Source of the DNA: Paracoccaceae bacterium
GTDB taxonomy: Bacteria > Pseudomonadota > Alphaproteobacteria > Rhizobiales > Stappiaceae
Length of the DNA stretch: 64,000 bases
Reading direction: 5' to 3'
Assembly (NCBI GenBank): GCA_002709505.1
Contig: PARB01000010.1
Location: 1-64,000, forward strand
In this document: piece after piece, positions 9,672 to 19,900 of the stretch
Numbering within the stretch: position 1 is the first letter of the stretch
How the letters are laid out: each line of letters starts with the position of its first letter
Translations under genes and position numbers: made by a program
The notes under the pieces: model-generated
What the model was told of the DNA's origin: nothing
Databases searched by the model: none
The model's input: the letters and a program-made list of their open reading frames with translations, nothing else

Positions 9672-10577
9672 ATGCCACGACCCATGATGACGCAAACCGC
9701 CATTCGTCCCCGCCGCAGTGTTCTCTACATGCCGGGCTCCAATGCCCGGGCGCTGGAAAAGGCGAAGACGCTCGATGTGGATGCGTTGATCCTCGATCTG
9801 GAGGATGCGGTTGCGCCCGACGCCAAGGAGACGGCGCGCGCCCAGGTGCGCGATGCGGTCGCCGCCGGCGGATACGGGCATCGCGAGGTGGTGATCCGCA
9901 TCAACGGCCTCGGCACGCCCTGGGGCGCGGACGACCTTGCCATGGCGGTTGCGGCCGCTCCCGACGCCATTCTGGTTCCCAAGGTCTCCACCTCGGCGGA
10001 TCTGGAGCGGGTCGCGCATCGCCTGAACGGCGCCCGCGTTCCCGCGCGCGTCGAGATCTGGGCGATGATGGAAACCCCGCTTGCCATGCTCAATGCGCGC
10101 GAGATCGCCTCGGCCGCGTCGAATCCCGAGACCCGGCTCGGCTGTTTCGTCATGGGAACCAACGATCTGGCCAAGGAAACCGGCGCCCGTCTGGTGCCTG
10201 GCCGCGCGCCGATGATGCCCTGGCTGATGACCTGTGTCGCGGCTGCCAGGGCCTATGGCATCGATATCGTCGACGGCGTTTTCAACGGTCTCGACGATGC
10301 CGCAGGCTTTGAGGCCGAATGCGCGCAAGGCGCGGAGATGGGCATGACCGGCAAGACGCTGATCCACCCCAAGCAGATCGATCCCTGCAACACGGCCTTC
10401 TCGCCGGCGCCGGCGGAAGTCGACTGGGCGCGCCGCATCATCGCGGAATTCGAAAAGGAAGAGAATGCCGACAAGGGCGCGATCCAGGTGGAGGGGCGCA
10501 TGGTCGAACGCCTGCATGCGGAAATGGGCGCCCGCCTCGTTGCGATCTTCGATGCGATTTCCGCCCGCACGTCGTAA
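9672..10577 (+). CDS. HpcH/HpaI-type CoA ester lyase (CitE/malyl-CoA lyase-like)
   Basis: RRSVLYMPGSNARALEKAKTLDVDALILDLEDAV...; CitE-like family motif; start may be 9675. Confidence 0.88.
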   Translation: MPRPMMTQTAIRPRRSVLYMPGSNARALEKAKTLDVDALILDLEDAVAPDAKETARAQVRDAVAAGGYGHREVVIRINGLGTPWGADDLAMAVAAAPDAILVPKVSTSADLERVAHRLNGARVPARVEIWAMMETPLAMLNAREIASAASNPETRLGCFVMGTNDLAKETGARLVPGRAPMMPWLMTCVAAARAYGIDIVDGVFNGLDDAAGFEAECAQGAEMGMTGKTLIHPKQIDPCNTAFSPAPAEVDWARRIIAEFEKEENADKGAIQVEGRMVERLHAEMGARLVAIFDAISARTS

Positions 10578-10604
10578 CAGCTTCAACCGAAACGGGATTT
10601 TGAC

Positions 10605-10811
10605 ATGAAACTCTATCGCTACCTCACCGGCCCCGACGAAAGCGCCTTCTGCCACCGGGTGACCGCCGCGCTCAACAGCGGATGGGACCTGCACGGTCCG
10701 CCGAGCATGACCTATGACGCGGGCAAGGGCATCGTGGTCTGCGGGCAGGCGGTGACCAAGGATGTCGGCGGCATGACCTATTCGCCCGATATGAAGCTGT
10801 CGGACTACTGA
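10605..10811 (+). CDS. DUF1737 domain-containing small protein
   Basis: MKLYRYLTGPDESAFCHRVTAALNSGWDLHGPPSMTYD, matches the DUF1737 pattern. Confidence 0.8.
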   Translation: MKLYRYLTGPDESAFCHRVTAALNSGWDLHGPPSMTYDAGKGIVVCGQAVTKDVGGMTYSPDMKLSDY

Positions 10812-10841
10812 CGGTTCGCGGACCGGAGACGGCCGGCGCGG

Positions 10842-11480
10842 TTACGCGTCGGCGTCGTCTTCCAGCGTGTGCCGGTTGATCATCGGCAGCTGCGCCAAGG
10901 TGAAGGCGATGGTGATCGGCATGACGCCGAAGACCTTGAACGACACCCAGAAATCGGTCGAGAAGCTGCGCCAGACGACTTCGTTGAGCGCTGCCAGGAA
11001 AAAGAAGAACACGCCCCAGCGGAACGTGAGCTTGCGCCAGCCCGCGTCGTCCATCTTGAACACGCTGTCGAAAACATAGCCGAGCAGCGAGCGGCCGAAG
11101 ACGAGGCCGCCGAGCAGGATGGTGCCGAACAGCGCGTTGACGATGGTCGGCTTGAGCTTGATGAAGAGCTCGTCGTGCAGCCACAGCGTCAGGGCGCCGA
11201 AGACCAGAACCACCACCCCCGAGACGACCGGCATCACCGGAAGGCGGCGCGTCAGCGCGTAGGACACGGCAAGGGAAATCGTGATCGCCACCATGAAGAC
11301 GGCGGTTGCCAGGAAAATCGGATCGCCGAGCGACGCCAGCACCGGGAACGCTTCGATAATCGCTTCGCCACGCGCGTTGGCGAAAAAGAACAGCACCAGC
11401 GGGCCGAGCTCGAGAGCAAGCTTGAGCAGGGGCGCCAGTTCCTTGCGGTCTGAAGCATTGGGCTGATGTTCGAATTCCAT
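10842..11480 (-). CDS. yciB: Inner membrane septation protein A (YciB/IspZ)
   Basis: [17 protein letters not shown]...[30 protein letters not shown]. Confidence 0.92.
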   Translation of the reverse strand: MEFEHQPNASDRKELAPLLKLALELGPLVLFFFANARGEAIIEAFPVLASLGDPIFLATAVFMVAITISLAVSYALTRRLPVMPVVSGVVVLVFGALTLWLHDELFIKLKPTIVNALFGTILLGGLVFGRSLLGYVFDSVFKMDDAGWRKLTFRWGVFFFFLAALNEVVWRSFSTDFWVSFKVFGVMPITIAFTLAQLPMINRHTLEDDADA

Positions 11481-11486
11481 GCCTTG

Positions 11487-12683
11487 TCAGATCTCCTGTC
11501 CGGCGATTGCTGCGGCGAAATCCTGTGCGCGGAAGGCTTCCAGATCGTCGACGCCCTCGCCAACGCCGATGAAATGCACCGGCAGCTTGTGCTTGGCGGC
11601 GATGGCGACAAGGATGCCGCCGCGCGCGGTGCCGTCGAGCTTGGTCATCACCAGGCCGGTCACCCCGGCCGTCCGGCCGAAGATCTCGACCTGGCTCATG
11701 GCATTCTGGCCGGTTGTCGCATCCAGCGTCAAAAGCACGCTGTGCGGCGCCGACGGATCGTGCTTGCGGATGACGCGGACGACCTTTTCCAGCTCCGCCA
11801 TCAGTTCCGCGCGGTTCTGCAGGCGTCCGGCCGTGTCGATCAGCAGTACGTCGCAGGCGGCCGCGCGGGCTTCGCGCATCGCATCGAAGACCAGACCGGC
11901 GGCATCCGCCCCCGTATCGCGGGCGACGACCGGCGCGCCGGTGCGCTCGCCCCAGATCTTGAGCTGCTCGACGGCGGCGGCGCGGAAGGTGTCGCCGGCG
12001 GCGAGCATCACGGATTTGCCCTCGGCCCGGAGCTTCGCGGCAAGCTTGCCGATGGTCGTCGTCTTGCCGGTCCCGTTGACGCCGACCACCAGGATGACAT
12101 GCGGCGCATGGCTGGCGTCAATCGTCAGCGGCGTTGCGACCGGGTCCAGAACCTTGGCGACTTCCTCGGCGAGGATCCGGCGGACCTCCTCGGCGCTGAC
12201 TTCCTTGTCGAAACGCCCGTCGCCGATCCGCTCGGTGATGGCCATCGCCGTGTCGACGCCGAGGTCGGCCTGGATCAGCAGGTCTTCCAGCTCCTCCAGG
12301 GTGGCGGCGTCGAGCTTGCGCTTGGTGAAAAGCGCGGTGATGCCGCCGGTCAGAGAGGAGGAGGAGCGCGACAGGCCGGCCTTCAGCCGCGCCAGCCAGG
12401 ACTTCGGCTTTTCCGCCGGGGCGGCTTCGACCTGCGCCGTCGCGGGCGGGGCGTTGTCGGGGACCGGTGTCGCAGCGGTGTCGTCTGCCGGAGCTTCGAC
12501 CTCGGCCGTTTCCGGCTCTGGCCCGGGCTCCGGCGTCGTTTCCGGCGCAGGGGCCTCGTCGCGCGGGGTGTCCGAAGGCATCGCCTCGGGCGCTGCCGTG
12601 GCGTCGTCTGGTTCGGTCGGTCGCGAATCCGTGGTTTTGGCGCCGAACAGGCGTCCGAAGAGGCCGCGTTTTGCTTCGCTCAT
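11487..12683 (-). CDS. ftsY: Signal recognition particle receptor FtsY
   Basis: SRP GTPase motifs GVNGTGKTTTIGKLA, DTAGR, TKLDGTARGG; acidic N-terminal domain. Confidence 0.97.
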   Translation of the reverse strand: MSEAKRGLFGRLFGAKTTDSRPTEPDDATAAPEAMPSDTPRDEAPAPETTPEPGPEPETAEVEAPADDTAATPVPDNAPPATAQVEAAPAEKPKSWLARLKAGLSRSSSSLTGGITALFTKRKLDAATLEELEDLLIQADLGVDTAMAITERIGDGRFDKEVSAEEVRRILAEEVAKVLDPVATPLTIDASHAPHVILVVGVNGTGKTTTIGKLAAKLRAEGKSVMLAAGDTFRAAAVEQLKIWGERTGAPVVARDTGADAAGLVFDAMREARAAACDVLLIDTAGRLQNRAELMAELEKVVRVIRKHDPSAPHSVLLTLDATTGQNAMSQVEIFGRTAGVTGLVMTKLDGTARGGILVAIAAKHKLPVHFIGVGEGVDDLEAFRAQDFAAAIAGQEI

Positions 12684-12687
12684 GCGA

Positions 12688-13974
12688 TCAGGCTGCCTGT
12701 GTGTCGAGTGGGGTCGCAAGAAGGTGACGCCCGGTATGCCCGCTGATGCGCAAGGTTACAAGGTCGCCGGCCTGCACGTCCGGCACGTCCGTCTGCTGGA
12801 ACTCGACCTGGGTGAACTGCGCGCTGCGGCCAAGGCCCTCTCGTTCCACGAGGATTTCGCGGGTCTTGCCGATCTCGTCCTCAAGATGGGCGGTGAGGGC
12901 CGCCTCGCCCTTCTGGCGCAGCCTGGCGGCGCGCTCCTTGACGACGGCGCGTTCGAGCTGCGGCATGCGCGCCGCCGGGGTTCCGGGGCGGGCGGAAAAG
13001 GGAAACACATGCAGATGCGTCAGCCCGCAGTCGTCGACGATGGCGAGCGTGTTTTCAAACATCGCCTCGGTTTCGGTCGGAAAGCCGGCGATGATGTCGG
13101 CGCCGAAAACGACGTCGGGACGGGCCGCGCGCACCTCCTGGCAGAAGCGGATGGTGTCGGCGCGCAGGTGCCGCCGCTTCATGCGCTTGAGGATCATGTC
13201 GTCGCCGGACTGCAGCGACAGGTGCAGATGCGGCATCAGCCGTGGCTCGTGCGCGATCAGCTCCATCAGCGCCGGGTCGGCCTCGATGGAATCGATGGAG
13301 GAAAGCCGCAGCCGGTCGAGGCCGGGGACATGCTTCAGGATCTTCTGCGACAAGTCCCCCAGCGTCGGGGTGCCGGGAAGATCGCCGCCGTAGCTGGTGA
13401 TGTCGACACCGGTCAGCACGATCTCGCGGTGACCGTTGTCGACGAGGCGGGCGATCTGGTCGACCACCGCGCCCATCGGCACGGAGCGTGAGTTGCCGCG
13501 CCCGAAGGGAATGATGCAGAAGGTGCAGCGGTGGTCGCAGCCGTTCTGCACCTGGACGAAGGCACGGGCGCGCCCTTCCAGGCCGTCGATCAGATGCGAT
13601 GCGGTCTCGCGCACGCTCATGATGTCGTTGACGCGAACCTTCTCGCTGTCGTCGATGCCGAATTGCGCGACGCGCCCGTAGGAGGCGCGCTCCAGCTTTT
13701 CGGAATTGCCCAGCACGAGATCGACCTCCTCCATGGCGGAGAAGGTCTCGGTTTCCGTCTGCGCGGCGCAGCCGGTGACGATGATCCGCGCATTGGGGTT
13801 TTCCCGCCGGGCCTTGCGGATCGACTGGCGCGCCTGGCGCACGGCTTCCGCCGTCACCGCGCAGGTGTTGATCAGGATCGCGTCGGAGAGGCCGGCGGCC
13901 TCCGCCTCGCGCTTCATCACTTCCGACTCGTAGGAATTGAGCCGGCAGCCGAAAGTCACGACATCGACGCTCAC
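12688..13974 (-). CDS. mtaB: tRNA t6A37 methylthiotransferase MtaB (radical SAM)
   Basis: VDVVTFGCRLNSYESEVMK...CDHRCTFCIIPFGRGNSRS; GTG start overlapping the dapF stop. Confidence 0.92.
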   Translation of the reverse strand: MSVDVVTFGCRLNSYESEVMKREAEAAGLSDAILINTCAVTAEAVRQARQSIRKARRENPNARIIVTGCAAQTETETFSAMEEVDLVLGNSEKLERASYGRVAQFGIDDSEKVRVNDIMSVRETASHLIDGLEGRARAFVQVQNGCDHRCTFCIIPFGRGNSRSVPMGAVVDQIARLVDNGHREIVLTGVDITSYGGDLPGTPTLGDLSQKILKHVPGLDRLRLSSIDSIEADPALMELIAHEPRLMPHLHLSLQSGDDMILKRMKRRHLRADTIRFCQEVRAARPDVVFGADIIAGFPTETEAMFENTLAIVDDCGLTHLHVFPFSARPGTPAARMPQLERAVVKERAARLRQKGEAALTAHLEDEIGKTREILVEREGLGRSAQFTQVEFQQTDVPDVQAGDLVTLRISGHTGRHLLATPLDTQAA

Positions 13975-14879
13975 GACACCACCTCCAGGTGCGGGCGGTC
14001 GCCCGGCGCGGTCCTGCGGTGGCTCAGGTCGGACATGTCGAGGGCGCCTTCGTATTCGATTTCGGTCGCGCCGGTCATGATGATGTGGTCGTCGCTTGCG
14101 CGCCATTCGATATGAAGCGGCCCGCCCGGCAGATGCACCGTGACGCTGCGGCCGGTGCGCCGGTCGCGTGCGGCGGCAACTGCCACCGCGCAGGCTGCCG
14201 TGCCGCAGGCCTTGGTCAGTCCGACGCCGCGTTCCCAGACGCGGATCTCGATTGCGTCGTCCGACAGCACATGGGCGAGCGAAATATTGGCGCGCTCGGG
14301 AAAGATCGGGTGGTTTTCCAGCAGCGGCCCGACGCCTTCCAGATCGTAGGCATCGAGGTCCGCGACCCAGAACACGGCATGCGGATTGCCGACATTGACC
14401 ACGCTCGGCGTGTGCAGTACGGGCGCGTCGATCGGTCCGACCTGAAGTTCGATGGCGCGGGTGTCGTGGAATTCCTCCGCCAGAGGAATCTCGTTCCAGG
14501 CGAACTTCGGAACGCCCATGTCGACGCTGACCCGTGTCGGATCGTCGGTCGCGGTGGCGACCAGAAGGCCGGCATTGGTCTCGATGGTCGCGCTGGCGCG
14601 GCCGCTCTCTTCCATCAGCAGCCGGCCGACGCAGCGCGTGGCGTTGCCGCAGGCGTCGACCTCGCTGCCGTCGCGATTGTGGATGCGCATGAAGGCGTCC
14701 GCCCCGGCGGGGCTCGTCTCGACGGTGATCATCTGGTCGAAGCCGATGCCGGTCGCGCGGTCGCCGATTGTCCGGATCGTCTCGACCGGCAGGCGCAGGG
14801 GTTCGTCGCGGGCGTCCCAGACAACGAAATCATTGCCGAGCCCGTTCATCTTCAAAAAGGGTATGCTGCGCGCGTTCAT
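13971..14879 (-). CDS. dapF: Diaminopimelate epimerase
   Basis: FLKMNGLGNDFVVWD...EVDACGNATRCVGR...TKACGTAACA. Confidence 0.97.
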   Translation of the reverse strand: MNARSIPFLKMNGLGNDFVVWDARDEPLRLPVETIRTIGDRATGIGFDQMITVETSPAGADAFMRIHNRDGSEVDACGNATRCVGRLLMEESGRASATIETNAGLLVATATDDPTRVSVDMGVPKFAWNEIPLAEEFHDTRAIELQVGPIDAPVLHTPSVVNVGNPHAVFWVADLDAYDLEGVGPLLENHPIFPERANISLAHVLSDDAIEIRVWERGVGLTKACGTAACAVAVAAARDRRTGRSVTVHLPGGPLHIEWRASDDHIIMTGATEIEYEGALDMSDLSHRRTAPGDRPHLEVVS

Positions 14880-14955
14880 CGTCGAAGATGCCTGTCGTGG
14901 TGCGCCTCACGCGCCGAATGTGTCCGCGAAACCGTATACAGCGCCTATATGGCGG

Positions 14956-14988
14956 AAAAGCGCGCGCGGTTCCAGTGCCGCGCGCGCT
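14956..14988 (-). terminator. Rho-independent terminator-like hairpin downstream of the pirin gene
   Basis: AGCGCGCGCGG-TTCCAGTG-CCGCGCGCGCT, perfect 11-bp stem, followed by TTTT on the minus strand. Confidence 0.7.
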
Positions 14989-15018
14989 CTCGCCGTGTTG
15001 CAGGTCGACCCGGTCGGC

Positions 15019-15936
15019 TCAGCGCCGGGCTTCCTCGCGGATGAAGGTGCCGCGTTTCAGGTCGTTGACCGCCTCGATCAGTTCCTGCCGGGTGTTCATG
15101 ACGATCGGCCCGTGCCAGGCGACCGGCTCGCGGATCGGCGCGCCCGAGACGAGCAGGAAGCGGATGCCGCGCTCGCCGGCCGTCACCGTCACCTCGTCGC
15201 CCGTGCCGAAACGCACCAGCGTGCGGTCGCCGCTTTCGTCGCGCACATGGATCTCGCGGCCGTCGACTTCCTTCTCCAGCAGGATGCCCGAGGGCGCGGA
15301 GGCGTCGCGGAACGTGCCCGAGCCTTCGAAGATATAGGCAAAGGCCTGGCGGTAGGTGTCGACCGGAAAGCGTTTCGTGCGGCCGGCGGGAACCGAGATG
15401 TCGAGATAGCAGGGATCGGCGGCGATGCCGTCGACCGGGCCGCGCTTGCCCCAGAACTCGCCGCAGATCACCCGCACGATTGTGCCGTCGTCGTCGATGA
15501 TTTCGGCGATCTCGCTGGAGGGTACGTCCTGATAGCGCGGCGAGGTCATCTTCAGCGCCGACGGCAGGTTCGCCCAGAGCTGGAAGCCGTGCATGCGTCC
15601 GCGCGCGTCGCCATGGGGCATTTCCTGATGCATGATGCCGCTGCCGGCGGTCATCCACTGGATATCGCCCGCCCCCAGCGTTCCCCGGTTGCCGAGACTG
15701 TCGCCGTGATCGACGGTGCCCGCCAGCACATAGGTGATCGTCTCGATCCCGCGGTGCGGATGCCAGGGAAAGCCGGCCTGATAGTCCTGCGGGCGTTCGT
15801 TGCGGAAGTCGTCGAACAGCAGGAAGGGGTCATGCGCCGTGGGCTCGCCGAAACCGAAGGCCCGGTGCAGCTTGACGCCGGCGCCTTCCAGCGTCGGCTG
15901 GGCGGCGGAAACATGGGTGACGGGTCTGACCGACAT
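15019..15936 (-). CDS. Pirin family protein
   Basis: HDPFLLFDDFRNERPQDYQAGFPWHPHRGIETITYVLAGTVDHGDSLGNRG, pirin signature. Confidence 0.95.
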   Translation of the reverse strand: MSVRPVTHVSAAQPTLEGAGVKLHRAFGFGEPTAHDPFLLFDDFRNERPQDYQAGFPWHPHRGIETITYVLAGTVDHGDSLGNRGTLGAGDIQWMTAGSGIMHQEMPHGDARGRMHGFQLWANLPSALKMTSPRYQDVPSSEIAEIIDDDGTIVRVICGEFWGKRGPVDGIAADPCYLDISVPAGRTKRFPVDTYRQAFAYIFEGSGTFRDASAPSGILLEKEVDGREIHVRDESGDRTLVRFGTGDEVTVTAGERGIRFLLVSGAPIREPVAWHGPIVMNTRQELIEAVNDLKRGTFIREEARR

Positions 15937-16067
15937 GGGGGTCCCTTTCCTTCGGCCGCGGGCGCGCGAAGCGGGAGCGCGGCACGTCTTTTCCTCGCTA
16001 GAAGATAGGCGTTCACGGCGGGGGAACCAGTGGCCAACCTTTGGACGCACCGTTCATGCCTGCCGCA

Positions 16068-16607
16068 TCAATCGATGCAAATCGCCGACCCCGGCCTGCT
16101 GCCTGCGAGCAAGAGGCGCATGTCCTGTTCCTTGACGGCGACGCAGCCTTCCGTCGGCGTGTAGCCGGGGCGTGCCAGGTGTAAGAAGATCGCGCTGCCG
16201 CGTCCGGGAACGGCCGGGTGGAGGTTGCAGTCGAGCACCACGACGATGTTGTAGAGCGGGTCGTCGCGCCACATTGCCTCATGCGAGGCGGCGAAAGGCC
16301 GCCGGACGAGGCGGTTGTAACGCGGATGGCCGGGGTCGTCGCACCAGCCCATCCACGGGCGAAGGGGCGTGACCGGGAGCCGGGTGCGGGGGCGCTGCAC
16401 CCGGTCCGGCCGGTAGTAGACGCTCAGCATCTCGAACCGGCCCGCGGGCGTGGCGCCGTCGCCCTCGCGCTTGTCGCGGGTGATGCCGCCGCGTCCAAGG
16501 GCACATGGCACGTCGAGCGATCCCGAGACGAGGCGTCCGCGCGTCACTTCGGCGGACAGGCTTCGTACGGTCAGGTTGCGGGGGCGGGGAGGAGGGGAAG
16601 ACGACAC
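16068..16607 (-). CDS. L,D-transpeptidase (YkuD-fold) family protein
   Basis: IFLHLARPGYTPTEGCVAVKEQDM, YkuD-like HxxxxxxxTEGCV active-site pattern. Confidence 0.88.
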   Translation of the reverse strand: MSSSPPPRPRNLTVRSLSAEVTRGRLVSGSLDVPCALGRGGITRDKREGDGATPAGRFEMLSVYYRPDRVQRPRTRLPVTPLRPWMGWCDDPGHPRYNRLVRRPFAASHEAMWRDDPLYNIVVVLDCNLHPAVPGRGSAIFLHLARPGYTPTEGCVAVKEQDMRLLLAGSRPGSAICID

Positions 16608-16802
16608 GTTCGGGTCCCGCTTGCTGGTTGTCTCGACGCTCTTTTTGGACCCGTCATCACCTGCCGGTCAAACCGGCGTGATCCAAATGTGTTGGCCACG
16701 CCGCCCTTTTTGATCGATCGCGGCTCGCGAAATCGCGCGGACTTGCTTAAGTGAATGAAGATTGGTTTGATTTCGCAAGACCCTTTGACGGAAGGACAGC
16801 CC

Positions 16803-17486
16803 ATGAGCGCACGCAAGATCCTGATTGTCGACGACGACAATGATCTGCGCGAGGCCCTGGTCGAACAGCTCTCGCTTTATGAAGAGTTCGAAACGCTCGA
16901 GGCGGAGACAGCGGCCAAGGGGATCGCGGCCGCGGAAGGGGCGCATGTCGACCTGCTGCTGATGGATGTCGGCCTGCCCGATATTGACGGGCGCGAGGCG
17001 GTGAAGCTCCTGCGCAAGAAGGGCTTCAAGGCGCCGATCATCATGCTGACCGGCCATGACACCGATTCCGACACGATCCTGGGGCTTGAAGCCGGAGCGA
17101 ACGATTATGTCGCCAAGCCGTTCAAGTTCGCGGTGCTGCTCGCACGGGTGCGTGCCCATCTGCGCCAGCACGAGCAGAGCGAGGACGCGGTTTTCGCGAT
17201 CGGCCGTTTTTCCTTCCGCCCGGCGCAAAAGCTGATGACCGATGAATCGGGCGGCAAGATCCGGCTGACGGAGAAGGAAACCTCGATCCTGAAGTTTCTC
17301 TACCGTGCCGGCGAGAAGCCGGTCACCCGCGACGTGCTGCTGACCCAGGTCTGGGGTTACAATTCGGGCGTCACCACCCATACGCTGGAAACCCACATCT
17401 ACCGGCTGCGCCAGAAGGTCGAGCGTGATCCCTCCAATGCGGAACTTCTGGTGACCGAAGCGGGCGGCTACAAGCTGGTGCCGTAA
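16803..17486 (+). CDS. OmpR-family response regulator, CenR-like
   Basis: Receiver domain ILIVDDDNDLREALVEQL...LLMDVGLPDIDG...MLTGHD...KPFKFAVLLARVRAHLRQHEQSEDAVF; C-terminal winged helix TLETHIYRLRQKVE. Confidence 0.93.
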   Translation: MSARKILIVDDDNDLREALVEQLSLYEEFETLEAETAAKGIAAAEGAHVDLLLMDVGLPDIDGREAVKLLRKKGFKAPIIMLTGHDTDSDTILGLEAGANDYVAKPFKFAVLLARVRAHLRQHEQSEDAVFAIGRFSFRPAQKLMTDESGGKIRLTEKETSILKFLYRAGEKPVTRDVLLTQVWGYNSGVTTHTLETHIYRLRQKVERDPSNAELLVTEAGGYKLVP

Positions 17487-17587
17487 GAGGCCCCGCGCGG
17501 TTTCCATGGTGAGGACCCGGCGCGCGCGGCAGGCGAGCGACATTCGGCCCTTGTGCAGGCCGCAGCCTTCAGCGTAATTCTCTTGGC

Positions 17588-18112
17588 ATGAGTCTCGCCC
17601 GGGATATGGACCTTTTGCGTCAGGTGCCGCTGCTCTCCGAATTTCCGGACGAGCAGTTGCGTCTGCTCGCGTTTTCGGCCGAAAACGTGAGTTATCGCGA
17701 TGGCGAGGTGCTGTTCATTTCCGGAGAGCGTGCTGACGGCGGTCTGGTCGTTGCCACGGGGTCTGTCTCGCTCGAAGGCGAGGGTGGCTCCGAAGACGTG
17801 CTCGACACCTTCGGTCCCGGAAGCCTGATCGGCGAAACGGCGCTTCTCGTGGAAACGCGGCGTCCGGCACGGGCGGTGGCGAATGGGGCGACCGAGGTGA
17901 TCCGCATTCGCCGCGCGCTGTTCAAGCGCATGCTGCAGGAATTTCCCGACATCGCGCGCCGTCTGTTCGAGGCGCGGGCGAATGCCTTCGTGGCAACATC
18001 CGGCGCCTTGTCCCGGGTCGGTGCTGTGCTGGAGCAGATCGAGCGCGAAAACATCGAGTTTCGCGCCGAGCGCCGCCGCGCGGCCCAGGCGCGCGACGAC
18101 GATCAGCAGTAG
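17588..18112 (+). CDS. Cyclic-nucleotide-binding (Crp-like) domain protein, no obvious HTH
   Basis: LLSEFPDEQLRLLAFSAENVSYRDGEVLFISGERADGGLVVATGSV...GPGSLIGETALLVETRRPARAVA. Confidence 0.88.
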   Translation: MSLARDMDLLRQVPLLSEFPDEQLRLLAFSAENVSYRDGEVLFISGERADGGLVVATGSVSLEGEGGSEDVLDTFGPGSLIGETALLVETRRPARAVANGATEVIRIRRALFKRMLQEFPDIARRLFEARANAFVATSGALSRVGAVLEQIERENIEFRAERRRAAQARDDDQQ

Positions 18113-18120
18113 GTTTTCGC

Positions 18121-18543
18121 TCAGGCGACGCGCAGCGTCACCGGAATGTTGCCCCGCGTCGCGTGCGAATAGGGGCACACCACATGTGCCTTGTCGACGA
18201 TCGCCTGGGCCTGCGTCTTGTCCATGCCCGGTGCGGTGATCGTCAGCGCGACCTCGATCCCGAAGCCGCCGCCATCCTCACGCGGACCGATGCCGACGTC
18301 GGCGTCAACAGAGAGGTCCTCGGGCAGCTTTACCTTCTCCTGACCCGCCACGAATTTCATCGCGCCCAGAAAGCAGGCCGAATAGCCGGCGGCAAAGAGC
18401 TGTTCGGGATTGGTGCCCTTGCCACCGTCGCCGCCGAGCTCCTTCGGCGTGGACAGGGTGACCTCGAGCCGGCCATCGTCGCTGTGCGCTGTGCCGGTGC
18501 GGCCGCCGGAGGCCTGCGCATGTGCTGTGTAGAGAACGCTCAT
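18121..18543 (-). CDS. ohr: Organic hydroperoxide resistance protein
   Basis: [24 protein letters not shown]...[17 protein letters not shown]; both catalytic Cys motifs present. Confidence 0.97.
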   Translation of the reverse strand: MSVLYTAHAQASGGRTGTAHSDDGRLEVTLSTPKELGGDGGKGTNPEQLFAAGYSACFLGAMKFVAGQEKVKLPEDLSVDADVGIGPREDGGGFGIEVALTITAPGMDKTQAQAIVDKAHVVCPYSHATRGNIPVTLRVA

Positions 18544-18589
18544 TGTTGAAACTCCCTTGCGATGTGTCGCGAAAGGATTTTAATAGCGA

Positions 18590-18619
18590 ACAATTAAATT
18601 GTGTGCAATTTAATTTTGC
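18590..18619. promoter_or_regulatory. Putative OhrR operator(s)
   Basis: ACAATT-A-AATTGT palindrome (18590-18602), then related GCAATTTAATTTTGC (18605-18619), between divergent ohr and ohrR. Confidence 0.75.
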
Positions 18620-18686
18620 AAAGCTTGACAGATGGGGCGACCTGCCCGATTGAACAGCGTCAGACTCCGAAGAAGAGCACCTTGCC

Positions 18687-19178
18687 ATGCCGATCCGCAC
18701 CGCCGAAGCCAGCCCCGATCCCGACGCCAATCTCCTGCTGTCGCGACAGCTGTGTTTCGCGCTGCATTCCACCACGCTCGCGCTCGGGCGTGTCTATGCG
18801 CGGGTGCTGGCGCCGCTCGGCCTCACCTATACGCAGTACCTCGCCCTGATGGTTCTGTGGGAGACGGGCGAGATCTCGGTGAAGCGGCTTGGCGAGCGTC
18901 TGTTGCTGGATTCCGGCACGCTGACGCCGCTGTTGAAGCGGATGGAGGCAGCCGGTCTCGTGGCGCGTCAGCGCGATCCCGACGACGAGCGCCGGGTGCT
19001 TGTGACGTTGACGCAGGCCGGCGCCGCGCTCAGGGAGCAGGCTCGCGACATACCGGTGCAGGTCGCCCGGATCTGCGCGACGTCGGGTCTGGATCTCGAA
19101 GCGCTGAAGACGGATCTCGAGGCGCTGCGCGGGGCGCTTGGCGAGCCGGGTGTGGCGCCGGTGTCGACGGGACAATAA
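18687..19178 (+). CDS. ohrR: MarR-family organic-peroxide sensor OhrR
   Basis: [44 protein letters not shown] with the conserved N-terminal Cys; divergent from ohr. Confidence 0.93.
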   Translation: MPIRTAEASPDPDANLLLSRQLCFALHSTTLALGRVYARVLAPLGLTYTQYLALMVLWETGEISVKRLGERLLLDSGTLTPLLKRMEAAGLVARQRDPDDERRVLVTLTQAGAALREQARDIPVQVARICATSGLDLEALKTDLEALRGALGEPGVAPVSTGQ

Positions 19179-19205
19179 AAAACGCCCGGTGCAAGACCGG
19201 GCGTT
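19176..19205 (-). terminator. Rho-independent terminator of leuD
   Basis: AACGCCCGGT-CTTGC-ACCGGGCGTT followed by TTTTT on the minus strand; 10-bp perfect stem. Confidence 0.85.
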
Positions 19206-19241
19206 CGATCCGGAGAAACCGGATGGGGTCAGGCCGCCCGA

Positions 19242-19847
19242 TCAGGCCCAGGGGCGCGTTTCCGCGGTGGCCTGCTCGTAGCGGTCGATCGCCGGCGCCT
19301 TTTCCATGGTCAGGCCGATGTCGTCGAGGCCGTTCATCATGCAATGCTTGCGGAACGGGTCGATCTCGAAGGTGATGACACCGCCGTCGGGGCCGCGGAT
19401 TTCCTGGGCTTCCAGATCGATGGACAGCGTTGCATTGGCGCCGCGCTTGGCGTCGTCCATCAGCTTTTCCAGCTCGTCCTCGGTGACGACGATCGGCAGG
19501 ATCCCGTTCTTGAAGCAGTTGTTGTAGAAAATGTCGGCAAAGCTCGTCGAGATCACGCAACGAATGCCGTAGTCGAGCAGTGCCCAGGGCGCATGCTCGC
19601 GGCTCGATCCGCAGCCGAAATTGTCGCCCGCAACCAGAATCTTGGCGCCCTTGTAGGCCGGCTGGTTCAGCACGAAATCCGGATTTTCCGAACCGTCGTC
19701 ATTGGTGCGCATCTCGTGGAACAGCGCGCTGCCGAGCCCGGTGCGCTTGATCGTCTTGAGGAACTGCTTGGGGATGATCATGTCCGTGTCGATGTTGATG
19801 ATCGGCAGCGGCGCGGCGACGCCCGTCAGCTTGTCGAATTTTTCCAT
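19242..19847 (-). CDS. leuD: 3-isopropylmalate dehydratase small subunit
   Basis: [47 protein letters not shown]...[17 protein letters not shown]. Confidence 0.97.
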   Translation of the reverse strand: MEKFDKLTGVAAPLPIINIDTDMIIPKQFLKTIKRTGLGSALFHEMRTNDDGSENPDFVLNQPAYKGAKILVAGDNFGCGSSREHAPWALLDYGIRCVISTSFADIFYNNCFKNGILPIVVTEDELEKLMDDAKRGANATLSIDLEAQEIRGPDGGVITFEIDPFRKHCMMNGLDDIGLTMEKAPAIDRYEQATAETRPWA

Positions 19848-19900
19848 TTTTCCGGGATCTCCTCGGGATCGAAAGAAGGGAACCTGCGTGCAGGCGATGA

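Noticed and set aside
11479-13491. 670-aa + strand ORF spanning ftsY/mtaB antisense
   Set aside because: Low-complexity Ser/Arg/Ala composition over two well-supported minus-strand genes.
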